From assembly GCA_019413955.1 (NCBI GenBank), contig DXMX01000012.1:10507-37259 (forward strand): a stretch of 26,753 nucleotides of DNA. Reading direction: 5' to 3'. A program made the translations under genes and the position numbers. Shown in pieces: positions 16,597 through 23,622 of this stretch; the stretch's first letter is position 1; every line of letters begins with the position of its first letter. The notes below the pieces were generated by a model, which saw only the letters and a list, made by a program, of their open reading frames with translations, ran no database searches and had not been told where the DNA came from. This DNA comes from Collinsella sp. (lineage in GTDB: Bacteria > Actinomycetota > Coriobacteriia > Coriobacteriales > Coriobacteriaceae).

Positions 16597-17292
16597 ATGA
16601 ACGATATTCAGGGCTATCAGAACGGCCCCATCGAGACCGGTGCAAGCCGTGCCAAGGAGATGTCGCCGCGCGCGTACAACCTTGTCATGTCTGCCCTGAT
16701 TTTCTTGGGCTTTTGCGCCATGGGCGCCGGCGCCTACTTTACGAGCACCATGTCGTTTGCGCGCATGATGATGAGCGGCGCAGCCTTGCCGCTGGTCTTT
16801 GGCTCGTTTATTTTGACCATCGTCGGCATGGTCATGATGTCGGCCGCCGCCAGCAAGCAGTCCGTGGGCCTGTCCCTTGTGGGCTACGTAATCTTTGCGA
16901 GTACCTTTGGCCTGACCGCGTCGTTTGGCCTTGCCAACTACGACCTGCCCACCATCAACACCGCTTTTATCGCCACGGCCGCCATCACCTTTGTCTTTGG
17001 CGCGCTGGGCGTGACCTTCCCCAAGTTTTTCCAGCGCGTATATGGCATCGGTTTTGGCATTCTGCTCGCCACTGTTCTGGTTGAGATCGTGCTGATGTTC
17101 ATGGGCGTCTCGCAGTCCATCACCGACCTGATCGTGATCGTGGTGTTCGCCGGCTTTATTGGCTACGACACCTATGTTGCCACGACGGTGCCGCCTACGC
17201 TGCCCAACGCCGTGCTCATGGCGTCCAATCTGTTCGTTGACATTATCAACGTGTTCCTGCGCATCCTGAACATCCTTGGCCGTCGCGACTAG
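16597..17292 (+). CDS. Bax inhibitor-1/YccA family membrane protein
   Basis: Multi-pass membrane protein of the BI-1 (TMBIM) family; bacterial members such as YetJ are pH-sensitive calcium leak channels and YccA inhibits FtsH. The 231 residues have a 28-residue polar N-tail and six to seven hydrophobic segments starting at about 30. The conserved C-terminal part is visible: VVFAGFIGYDTYVA with an Asp in the sixth helix and ASNLFVDIINVFLRILNIL near the end, which matches the family's LYLDFINLFL motif. AAAGGA lies 7 nt before the ATG. A strong terminator follows. Confidence 0.88.
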   Translation: MNDIQGYQNGPIETGASRAKEMSPRAYNLVMSALIFLGFCAMGAGAYFTSTMSFARMMMSGAALPLVFGSFILTIVGMVMMSAAASKQSVGLSLVGYVIFASTFGLTASFGLANYDLPTINTAFIATAAITFVFGALGVTFPKFFQRVYGIGFGILLATVLVEIVLMFMGVSQSITDLIVIVVFAGFIGYDTYVATTVPPTLPNAVLMASNLFVDIINVFLRILNILGRRD

Positions 17293-17336
17293 TGGCGAAT
17301 TGCGGCGGTGCTTGCCGTGCGGGCAAATCGATGCGA

Positions 17337-17364
17337 AAGGCGGTCCTTCGGGGCCGTCTTTTTT
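17337..17364 (+). terminator. Rho-independent terminator with TTCG tetraloop
   Basis: AAGGCGGTCC (17337-17346) pairs with GGGCCGTCTT (17351-17360) around a TTCG loop closed by C-G, with two G-U pairs, and continues into TTTTTT. It closes the BI-1 gene transcript. Confidence 0.92.
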
Positions 17365-17429
17365 GTACGCGGCGGGGTATCATGGATGGGAAAAGCCGAT
17401 AGCGGCAGCGACAGGAAAGGTGGCCACGT

Positions 17430-18581
17430 ATGGCAGACGTCGACAACAGGAACCGTAACCGCAGGTCCAACCGAGCGGGTCAGCCCAATCCCAAGCGCGA
17501 GGCCCGTGCCAAGGCCGCCGAGCGTCACGTGTCAACTGTGTCCGAAGCGTGCGCCAAGGATATCGAGCGTTCGCTTGCCGGTGTTCGCGAGTTTGACGGT
17601 ATGCCTGCCGGCTTTGTCGCGGCGATGAAGGCCAAGGTTCAGACTGCTGTGGCCGCTGAAGAACAGGTTGCCGAGGACGTCGAGGGCGCGGAGGCTGCCG
17701 AGACCGAGGCGGCACCCGAGAGCGAGGCAGCGCCCGAGACCGAGGCAGCTCCTGAGCCCGTCGAGGAGCCTGCCGAGGAAATCGCCGAAGCTGAGTCCGC
17801 GCCTGCTGAGGAGCCTGCTGCGTCCCTGCCTGAGGTTACCGTGCTCGATGCCTCCGCCACGCAGGCCATCTTGGACAACGGTCGTGGCTATGCGCAGTTC
17901 TGCGACATGGCCGTGCTCGCCTTTGCCTCGTTCACCAATCCGGGCGGTGGCTATATTCAGGGTTATCTGGGCCAGGAGGCCACGCTGTGCGCCGATTCGT
18001 ATCTGTACAACGTTCTCGATAAGCAGCGCAAATGGTACGGCGAGAACCGTCGCCGCAACATCAACTGCGAGCTTTACCGAAACCGTGCGCTGGTGGTGCC
18101 TGCGGTGCGCTTCGATCGCAACCACGTGCATGCATACGCCGACGTGATCGTGGCCGCCGCGCCCAACGTTAAGCGCGCCCGCCAGGAGTATCGCGTGAGC
18201 GACGATGCTCTGCTGGATGCCCTGCGCGACCGCATTCGCTTTGTGCTTGCCATCTGCGACGAGCTGGGTCGCGAGAAGCTCGTACTGGGCGCTTGGGGCT
18301 GCGACAACAACGGCTTTGACGCCGAGGCCGTGGCCGAGCTCTTCCGCAAGGAGCTCGCGTCGGGCGACTTTAAGGTCAAGCAAGTCTTCTTTGCCGTGCC
18401 TTCTACGCGCTGGGATGAGGATTTTGCCAAGTTCGAGCACGTGCTGGCAAACTTCCCCGAGCGCAACGAGGAGTCCTATGCCCAGGTTGCCGCTCGCGCT
18501 GCGGCAGCTCGCGCCGCCGAGCAGGCCCAGGCTGCTACCGAGGATGATGAGAACGAGGACGATTGGCGCAAGTACCTGTAA
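17430..18581 (+). CDS. PARG-like protein of the TIGR02452 (DUF2263) family, catalytic Glu apparently replaced
   Basis: Macrodomain-type protein related to bacterial poly(ADP-ribose) glycohydrolases. Of 383 residues, 1-70 are a basic N-tail (NRNRNRRSNR) and a helical segment. Residues about 75-135 are a Glu/Ala/Pro-rich acidic linker with EAAPE repeats. The catalytic-type domain (about 135-340) has VLDASATQAILDNG, VLAFASFTNPGGGYIQG (GGG at 172-174) and GQEATLCADSYLY (181-193). Known members read QEE here, and the second Glu is catalytic; this protein has Ala184. The C-terminal part keeps VLGAWGCDNNGFD, the usual GAWGCG.F.N-like segment. The tail is acidic (EDDENEDDWRKYL). It may bind ADP-ribose without cleaving it. 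The ribosome site is AAAGGTGG. Confidence 0.85.
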   Translation: MADVDNRNRNRRSNRAGQPNPKREARAKAAERHVSTVSEACAKDIERSLAGVREFDGMPAGFVAAMKAKVQTAVAAEEQVAEDVEGAEAAETEAAPESEAAPETEAAPEPVEEPAEEIAEAESAPAEEPAASLPEVTVLDASATQAILDNGRGYAQFCDMAVLAFASFTNPGGGYIQGYLGQEATLCADSYLYNVLDKQRKWYGENRRRNINCELYRNRALVVPAVRFDRNHVHAYADVIVAAAPNVKRARQEYRVSDDALLDALRDRIRFVLAICDELGREKLVLGAWGCDNNGFDAEAVAELFRKELASGDFKVKQVFFAVPSTRWDEDFAKFEHVLANFPERNEESYAQVAARAAAARAAEQAQAATEDDENEDDWRKYL

Positions 18582-18606
18582 TCGGTACGTGCTGACAGAT
18601 GGGTCG

Positions 18607-18639
18607 AGCCGGCGGGAGGGCTGCTCCCGTCGGCTTTTT
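18607..18639 (+). terminator. Rho-independent terminator after the PARG-like gene
   Basis: AGCCGGCGGGAG (18607-18618) pairs with CTCCCGTCGGCT (18624-18635) with one G-U pair around a 5-nt loop, followed by TTTTT. It lies just 20 nt ahead of the next gene, whose promoter is therefore probably weak, overlapping, or fed by read-through. Confidence 0.92.
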
Positions 18640-18658
18640 ACTGAGCGAGGGGCTTACG

Positions 18659-19318
18659 ATGAAAAACGTTCTATGCTTTGGCGACAGCAACACCTATGGT
18701 TACGATCCGGCGGGCATGCGCGACGGCACCGCGGTGCGCTATGCGCGGGATGTGCGCTGGTGCGGCGTGGCCCAACGTGACTTAGGCGAGGGCTGGCATG
18801 TAATTGAAGAAGGCCTCAACGGCCGCACGACGGTACGCGACGACATGTGCCATCTGGACACCAATCTTAACGGCATCCGCGCGCTGCCGATGCTGCTCGA
18901 GGCCCATAAGCCACTGGACGCCATTGTGATCATGCTGGGCACCAACGACTGCAAGACGGTCTTTAACGTGACGGCTGCCGATATCGCCCGTGGCGCCATG
19001 GCGCTGATTCGCGCCGTCCGCGCGTTTCCGTGGACCGACGCTGCGCCTTGTCCGCGCATTCTGCTGATGGCTCCTATCAAGATCAAGCCGCAGATCGCCG
19101 ATGTATATATGACCGATTTTGACGAGCGTTCCGTCGAGGCCTCGGAGCATTTTGCTGAATACTACGCGCACGTAGCCGAGCAGTTTGGCTGCGACTTTTT
19201 GAATGCAGCGGAGTTTGCCGAGCCGGGCGATATCGACTATCTGCATATGATGCCCGAAAGCCATGAGAGCCTGGGTCACGCCGTGGCGGCCAAGCTCCAA
19301 GAGATGCTCGGTGAGTAG
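18659..19318 (+). CDS. SGNH/GDSL family hydrolase (esterase or arylesterase-like)
   Basis: Small cytoplasmic serine hydrolase; no signal peptide is seen. The 219 residues hold the four SGNH blocks: FGDSNTYGYDP with nucleophile Ser10, the Gly block in GLNGRTTVRDD, GTNDCK (Asn in block III), and D-x-x-H near the C-terminus in DIDYLHMMPESHESLGHAVA. The RW...W and GRTT pattern matches the subgroup often annotated as arylesterase or acyl-CoA thioesterase-like; substrate is unknown. The ATG at 18659 follows GAGGGG; the longer frame from 18599 reads through the terminator and is rejected. Confidence 0.9.
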   Translation: MKNVLCFGDSNTYGYDPAGMRDGTAVRYARDVRWCGVAQRDLGEGWHVIEEGLNGRTTVRDDMCHLDTNLNGIRALPMLLEAHKPLDAIVIMLGTNDCKTVFNVTAADIARGAMALIRAVRAFPWTDAAPCPRILLMAPIKIKPQIADVYMTDFDERSVEASEHFAEYYAHVAEQFGCDFLNAAEFAEPGDIDYLHMMPESHESLGHAVAAKLQEMLGE

Positions 19319-19375
19319 CACGGCCCCAAACCACCACAATAGTTCTCCTTGCGACGGCTTGTTTCGTTGGTTTGC

Positions 19376-19592
19376 TTTGATCTGTAACAGTTGTAAGGCC
19401 AAAAACGGGCTAGATGTTACAGATTAAGATTATTTAGGTCGATATCGGTCGTTTGTCTCGATCTGTAACATCTAGGGTCGATTTTGCCGAGTTACTGTTA
19501 CACATCGAGATTATCTTCTCAGTGGAATTTGGATGTCTCGATTTGTAACGGGTGGGCCGAAAAATGGACTTTAACTGTTACAGATCGAGATG
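19376..19592. repeat. Array of three 80-81 nt hairpin repeats
   Basis: The 333-nt gap 19319-19651 has no gene. It contains three imperfect palindromes whose left arms carry TCGATCTGTAACA-like words (19376-19389, 19456-19470, 19536-19549) and right arms TGTTACAGATCGAGA-like words (19415-19430, 19496-19510, 19576-19590). Equivalent points are 81 and 80 nt apart, so these are diverged tandem copies of about 80 nt, each able to form a long stem. They lie in a convergent intergenic region between an SGNH gene and thiD. Confidence 0.9.
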
Positions 19593-19600
19593 TTTGTGGG

Positions 19601-19641
19601 AACCACCGCAAGGGTGCCTGTCCCCTTTGCGGTGGTTTTGG
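19601..19641. repeat. Hairpin at the right edge of the repeat block
   Basis: AACCACCGCAAGGG (19601-19614) pairs with the segment ending TGCGGTGGTT (19628-19637), about 14 bp including one G-U pair. Its right arm TTGCGGTGGTTTTGG (19627-19641) is also an imperfect inverse of CCAAACCACCACAA at 19326-19339, so the whole block 19326-19641 is bounded by short inverted ends. The hairpin sits 11 nt beyond the thiD stop and may also serve as a 3' end for thiD, although no T tract follows on that strand. Confidence 0.65.
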
Positions 19642-19651
19642 ACTGCGAATC

Positions 19652-20482
19652 TTAATACTGCCACATGTGGTTGACGGGGCCGGAGCCTTTGCCCATGTTC
19701 AGGCCGGCGGCCAGAGCGCCTGTCAGGTAGGCCTTGCCAGCGTTGACGGCATCGGCAAGATCCATACCCTGGGCCAGCGCGCAGGCAATGGCGGACGAGA
19801 GCGTGCAGCCGGTGCCGTGTGTGTTATTGGTATCGATACGCTTGTGGCGGAACCACGTGGTGAGTGGATCTCCCAGATGGTTGCCCTCGTCATCGAGCGG
19901 CGCGGGTTCGGCCAGTACATCGTTGGCCTCGTTGACAAGATGCCCACCCTTAACGAGGGATGCGCAACCAAAGCGGCGGGTGAGGAGCATGGCAGCATTT
20001 TGCTGCGTGCGCTCGGAGTCGACCTCGTAGTCGAGCAGGGCCATGGCCTCGGGAATATTGGGCGTGATAACCGTCGCCAGCGGGAACAGGCGGCGGGTGA
20101 GCGCCTCGGCGGCATCTTCGGCAATCAGCCGCGCGCCCGAGGTGGCGACCATGACGGGGTCGACGACCACGTTCGTTGCGTTCCAGGCGCTCAAGCGGTC
20201 GGCGATGACTTCGATAATCTCGACAGAAGAAACCATGCCGATCTTGACGGCGCTCGGGCGGATATCGTCAAAAACGGCGTCAATTTGCGCGGCTACGATA
20301 TCTGGCGAGATATCCTGTACGGCGGTGACGCCCAGCGTGTTTTGCGCTGTGATGGCGGTGATGGCCGTCTCGGCATACAGGCGGTGCGCCGTGATGGTCT
20401 TGATGTCGGCCTGAATGCCGGCGCCGCCGCTGGAATCGGATCCCGCGATGGACAGGACGGCAGGTACCTTACTACGATCCAT
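19652..20482 (-). CDS. thiD: Hydroxymethylpyrimidine/phosphomethylpyrimidine kinase
   Basis: ThiD phosphorylates HMP and HMP-phosphate to HMP-diphosphate for thiamine synthesis. The 276 residues show SIAGSDSSGGAGIQADIKT (11-29, substrate binding), AITAITAQNTLGV, VKIGMVSS, VVDPVMVATSG, TPNIPEAMAL, LVKGGHL and the kinase anion hole NTHGTGCTLSSAIA near the C-terminus. AAGGGAG lies 7 nt before the start on the minus strand. It lies downstream of thiC on the same strand, separated by 182 nt with a possible own promoter. Confidence 0.96.
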   Translation of the reverse strand: MDRSKVPAVLSIAGSDSSGGAGIQADIKTITAHRLYAETAITAITAQNTLGVTAVQDISPDIVAAQIDAVFDDIRPSAVKIGMVSSVEIIEVIADRLSAWNATNVVVDPVMVATSGARLIAEDAAEALTRRLFPLATVITPNIPEAMALLDYEVDSERTQQNAAMLLTRRFGCASLVKGGHLVNEANDVLAEPAPLDDEGNHLGDPLTTWFRHKRIDTNNTHGTGCTLSSAIACALAQGMDLADAVNAGKAYLTGALAAGLNMGKGSGPVNHMWQY

Positions 20483-20528
20483 GTTCGCTCCCTTGTTCGG
20501 TCGGAATCAAATGGGTCTTTAAGCCAGC

Positions 20529-20534
20529 ATTATA
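20529..20534 (-). promoter_or_regulatory. Possible -10 box for thiD
   Basis: A perfect TATAAT (minus strand) lies 47 nt upstream of the thiD start. No good -35 hexamer is found at 16-18 nt, since that space is occupied by the GC-rich hairpin at 20540-20569, so the call is weak. Confidence 0.3.
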
Positions 20535-20539
20535 AAGAT

Positions 20540-20569
20540 GCCCGGGCCGACTCTATGTCGAACCCGGGC
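20540..20569 (-). other. GC-rich hairpin between thiC and thiD
   Basis: On the minus strand GCCCGGG plus TCGAC pairs with GTCGG plus CCCGGGC, with one bulged T and an ATAGA loop, followed by ATCTTTAT. The imperfect T run makes it a weak terminator candidate that could lower thiD transcription from the thiC promoter. Confidence 0.5.
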
Positions 20570-20664
20570 GGGCGATGCAATCTTTACGCAAATGCAAGCA
20601 AATGTTCACACGTCAACAATTGACAGGCACCAGCTCGCCGCCAGAGGCGGCCGCGGCGACAGGG

Positions 20665-21999
20665 TTAGTCCTCTATGCCGAGGTCGATCGTGGTGCCCTC
20701 GAAGATCTTGTTGACGGTGCGGACGGCGCACATCTTGCCACACATGGTGCAAGTGCCCTCGGTGGCGGCGGGGGACTCCTCGTAGCGCTTCTTGCCCGTA
20801 ACCGGGTCGAGCGCGCACTCCCACATGGCGTCCCAGTCAAGCTTGCGGCGTGCCTGGCCCATCTTGTCGTCCATGTCGCGGGCGTGCGGCGCCTTTTTGG
20901 CGATGTCGGCGGCGTGTGCGGCGATCTTGGTGGCCATGAGGCCGTCGAGCACATCCTGGGCGTTGGGCAGGCATAGGTGCTCTGCCGGTGTCACGTAGCA
21001 CAGGAAGTCGGCACCGGAGCTGGCGGAGATGGCGCCGCCGATGGCAGCGGTGATGTGGTCGTAACCCACGCCGATATCGGTCACCAGCGGCCCGAGCACA
21101 TAGAACGGAGCATTGTGGCACAGGCGTTTCTGCAGTTTCATGTTGGCGGCGATCTCGTCGAGCGCCATGTGACCCGGGCCCTCGACCATGACCTGGACGC
21201 CGGCGGCCCAAGCGCGCTTGCACAGCTTGCCCAGCTCGATCATCTCAGCGGTCTCGGTGGCGTCGTTGGAGTCGTAGAGGCAGCCCGGGCGGCAGGAGTC
21301 GCCGAGCGAAATCGTCACGTCGTACTCGTGGCAAATCTCGAGCAACTCGTCGTAGAACTCATAGAATGGGTTCTCGTTACCGGTGACCTCCATCCAGCCA
21401 AACAGCAGTGAGCCGCCACGGCTCACGATGTTCATCAGGCGGCCGGTCTCCTTAAAGGTCTTGGTGACCGACTTGTTTATGCCGCAGTGGATGGTCATAA
21501 AGTCCACGCCGTCCTCGGCATGCGCGCGCACGACTTCGAACAGGTCGTCCTTGGTGAGCTTGACCAGCGGCTTTTCCATGTAGCCGATGGCGTCGTACAT
21601 GGGGACGGTGCCTACCATGAGCGGCGTCTCGTCGATGAGCTGCTGGCGGAACTGGCGTGTCTTGCCCGAGTTGGAGAGGTCCATGATGGCGTCGGCGCCA
21701 AAGTCCTCGGCGATCTTGACCTTCTTCCATTCCTCGGCGGCATCGGCCTTGTCGCCCGAGATGCCCAGGTTCACGTTGACCTTGGTGGACAGGCCCTCAC
21801 CGACGCCAAAGGCGCGCATGCCCTTTTTGATGTGCACGATGTTGGCGGGAATGGCGATGCGGCCGTCGGCCACGCGCTCGCGGATGTACTCGGGGTCGCG
21901 ATGCTCGCGCTCGGCGACCTCCTTCATCTGCGGTGTGATCTGCCCGGCGCGGGCGAAGTCGATTTGCGTGACGAGCTTGGGCTCGGTCTGTGTGCTCAT
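20665..21999 (-). CDS. thiC: Phosphomethylpyrimidine synthase ThiC
   Basis: Radical SAM enzyme that rearranges aminoimidazole ribotide to HMP-phosphate, the pyrimidine precursor of thiamine. The 444 residues match the short form without the long N-terminal domain. Visible are RIAIPANIVH, GISGDKADAAEEWKK, IMDLSNSGKT, GTVPMYDAIG, FMTIHCGINK, SRGGSLLFGWM, MVEGPGHMALDEI, HNAPFYVLGPLVTDI, YDHITAAIGGA and the C-terminal iron-sulphur cysteines CTMCGKMC (417, 420, 424). The ATG at 21999 is chosen because AAGGGAG (22008-22014) lies 8 nt upstream; the in-frame ATG at 22023 falls inside the riboswitch. Controlled by the TPP riboswitch. Confidence 0.97.
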   Translation of the reverse strand: MSTQTEPKLVTQIDFARAGQITPQMKEVAEREHRDPEYIRERVADGRIAIPANIVHIKKGMRAFGVGEGLSTKVNVNLGISGDKADAAEEWKKVKIAEDFGADAIMDLSNSGKTRQFRQQLIDETPLMVGTVPMYDAIGYMEKPLVKLTKDDLFEVVRAHAEDGVDFMTIHCGINKSVTKTFKETGRLMNIVSRGGSLLFGWMEVTGNENPFYEFYDELLEICHEYDVTISLGDSCRPGCLYDSNDATETAEMIELGKLCKRAWAAGVQVMVEGPGHMALDEIAANMKLQKRLCHNAPFYVLGPLVTDIGVGYDHITAAIGGAISASSGADFLCYVTPAEHLCLPNAQDVLDGLMATKIAAHAADIAKKAPHARDMDDKMGQARRKLDWDAMWECALDPVTGKKRYEESPAATEGTCTMCGKMCAVRTVNKIFEGTTIDLGIED

Positions 22000-22003
22000 T
22001 GGC

Positions 22004-22098
22004 ACGGCTCCCTTCGTTGGCATTACCCATATCAGGTTTGCGGGTCAGGGCGGGCGCGCCCAGTCTCAGCCTGCCGTCTTGTCCTGCAAGCTCCCCGT
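22004..22098 (-). promoter_or_regulatory. TPP riboswitch (THI box) upstream of thiC
   Basis: On the minus strand the leader shows the conserved TPP aptamer parts in order: GGGGAGC, GGCTGAGACT, GACCC, AACCTGAT, GGGTAATGCCAACGAAGGGA. Closing P1 pairs ACGG (22095-22098) with CCGT (22004-22007). The ribosome site AAGGGAG (22008-22014) is the last conserved aptamer segment, next to P1, and the start codon follows at 21999. With no terminator stem in between, ligand binding most likely blocks translation initiation directly. Confidence 0.95.
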
Positions 22099-22114
22099 TT
22101 ATGTAATGGGCTCA

Positions 22115-22120
22115 AGTATA
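22115..22120 (-). promoter_or_regulatory. Possible -10 box of the thiC leader
   Basis: TATACT on the minus strand lies about 17 nt upstream of the aptamer start, a good position for transcription to begin just before the riboswitch. The -35 is unclear (TTAGGC at 19 nt spacing). Confidence 0.45.
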
Positions 22121-22170
22121 GCTCGAATGGGTACGATTGGCCTAACGAGCGTGCCTGTGGGGAGGCGTAC

Positions 22171-22686
22171 ATGGAAGACAAGCATCTATATCGAGAGACG
22201 CAATGGGATGTATCGGCCGAGGAAAGCCGTGCGCACCATGGGTTGGTCGCGATTGGTTTTGCGGTGCTTGCCGTGCTGGTGATTGCCTTTTGTATTTGGA
22301 CGTTCGGCGGTCGTGGCGGCGCCGCCTGGGAGTTTGAAGCCGACGAGGGCCTGCCGATTATGACCATGAAAGTTTCTGGTGGCAACACGGTTGCCGCACC
22401 CGGCGACTATTGGTATCCGTGCGACGAGTTTGTGCAGCTGCAGCTGAGCGGCGGGTCTATTCCTGGCGAGGAAATCGAACGCGTGACGTTTGATGCGGCA
22501 ATCAAAACACTCACGGTGAAGCTCAAAGATCAAGGGGGCGTGCCCACGACCATGGATATCGCTCTGACGGAGTGGCGTCTGGAACCTCCGTCGGGCGTTA
22601 CGGTATCCGACGTAGAGCACGTTAAGATTACCTACCAAGATGGCTCGACGAGCGAGATTGCAAAGGCCGATGGCTTGGCGGAGTAA
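22171..22686 (+). CDS. Single-pass membrane protein of unknown function
   Basis: I do not recognise a family. The 171-residue product has a polar N-tail of about 23 residues (MEDKHLYRETQWDVSAEES), one strong membrane helix (about 25-46, LVAIGFAVLAVLVIAFCIW) and an extracellular domain of about 120 residues with alternating short strands, including LQLSGGSIPGEEIERVTFD and LKDQGGVPTTMDIALTEWRL. With no cleavage site in the helix, it is probably a signal anchor with the C-terminus outside. GGGGAGG lies just upstream of the ATG at 22171. It diverges from thiC with 172 nt between starts, and meets yaaA tail to tail after 23 nt without a visible terminator. Confidence 0.75.
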   Translation: MEDKHLYRETQWDVSAEESRAHHGLVAIGFAVLAVLVIAFCIWTFGGRGGAAWEFEADEGLPIMTMKVSGGNTVAAPGDYWYPCDEFVQLQLSGGSIPGEEIERVTFDAAIKTLTVKLKDQGGVPTTMDIALTEWRLEPPSGVTVSDVEHVKITYQDGSTSEIAKADGLAE

Positions 22687-22709
22687 TGGGGTGTTTGGAA
22701 ACGGCGGGC

Positions 22710-23519
22710 CTATTGTGCCTGCGCGTTCATGAAAACCAGGGTGTTTTTGTCTGAAAGCTCGGGGATGTGCCGATAGCCGATATTGAATGCGGTAAGTTCG
22801 CTTGCATCCTCGAGCTTGTTTTCTGCCATCCACCGCACCATGGAGCCGCGCGCCTTTTTGCTGGCGGTCGACCGTTGGATGGGCTTCCCGTTGCGGATAC
22901 CCTCGCCAAAGAGGCACGTGACGGCTGTGGCGTCGCCCGCGAGGTGGGGCAGAACGGCTTTGGCATACTCTACGCTGGCGAGGTTGACGATCGTGGTGTT
23001 TGAACCTGCCGGGGCGATAACCCGCGCGAGCTTGTCGCTCCAAAACGCGTAGAGGTCTCGGGCATCGTCAACGGCGAGCTTCGCACCCATCTCCAGCCGA
23101 TACGGTTCGACGGCATGAAAGGGGCGTACGCATCCGTAAAGGCCCGAGAGGATCCACAGATGGTCTTGCAGCCATGCGAGCTGCGCGGCATCCATCACCT
23201 CGGGTGCCATGCTCTGGTATTGAATGCCGTGATAGGACATGACGGCGGGGGAGGTATTGCGGGCGATATCGGGATTGTCGAGGTCGCCGTTTTCCAAGAT
23301 GGGCTCGAACTCATGCAGGGTGTTGAGGCAAGGCCCCAGCAGTTTGTCACTCACGTTCCATAGCGCCTGCAGGCCGCCGCTGCCTTCATTTCGCTCAATA
23401 TCTAGCAACGCGCGATGCAGTCGAGCCGTCTCGCGCGCAAAGGGCGGAATGCCCAGGACTTCAAAAGCATCTTGGGCCGAGCGCATCTGCTTGGCGGGCG
23501 AAATGATGACCTGCAGCAT
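22710..23519 (-). CDS. yaaA: YaaA family peroxide-stress protein
   Basis: DUF328/UPF0246 family; in E. coli YaaA binds DNA and lowers free iron damage during peroxide stress. The 269 residues show the family pattern: N-terminal MLQVIISPAKQM, SYHGIQYQSM, HLWILSGLYGCVRPFHAVEPYRLEMG, given as ILSGLYGCVRP and PYRLEMG, FWSDKLARVI, and C-terminal SKKARGSMVRWM with FNIGYRH. The start at 23519 has GAGGAG 6 nt upstream; a longer frame to 23738 runs back through the palindrome and the aminopeptidase end. It lies downstream of the aminopeptidase gene on the same strand. Confidence 0.93.
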   Translation of the reverse strand: MLQVIISPAKQMRSAQDAFEVLGIPPFARETARLHRALLDIERNEGSGGLQALWNVSDKLLGPCLNTLHEFEPILENGDLDNPDIARNTSPAVMSYHGIQYQSMAPEVMDAAQLAWLQDHLWILSGLYGCVRPFHAVEPYRLEMGAKLAVDDARDLYAFWSDKLARVIAPAGSNTTIVNLASVEYAKAVLPHLAGDATAVTCLFGEGIRNGKPIQRSTASKKARGSMVRWMAENKLEDASELTAFNIGYRHIPELSDKNTLVFMNAQAQ

Positions 23520-23534
23520 GGACTCTCCTCTGTC

Positions 23535-23610
23535 AAAAAGGAACTTGCGGTGGAATACGGTCTGTTTTGGCCGTTTATAGGCCAGTTTAGTCCGTATTTC
23601 ACCGCAAGTT
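23535..23610 (-). terminator. 69-nt palindrome acting as terminator of the aminopeptidase gene
   Basis: Positions 23542-23610 form an imperfect palindrome with arms of about 31 nt (AACTTGCGGTG...AATACGG...TTGGCC and its inverse) around a 7-nt centre. On the minus strand it starts 12 nt after the aminopeptidase stop and is followed by CC and TTTTT (23535-23539). It works as a long-stem terminator just upstream of yaaA. The stem is longer than usual for a terminator. Confidence 0.85.
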
Positions 23611-23622
23611 ATGAAGGGCTGG

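Noticed and set aside
18599..18658. N-terminal extension of the SGNH hydrolase
   Set aside because: It reads through the Rho-independent terminator at 18607-18639; the ATG at 18659 begins directly with the conserved MKNVLCFGDSN strand.
19484..20623. 379-codon plus-strand frame across thiD and the repeat block
   Set aside because: Mostly antisense to thiD, begins inside the hairpin repeats, and no domain is seen.
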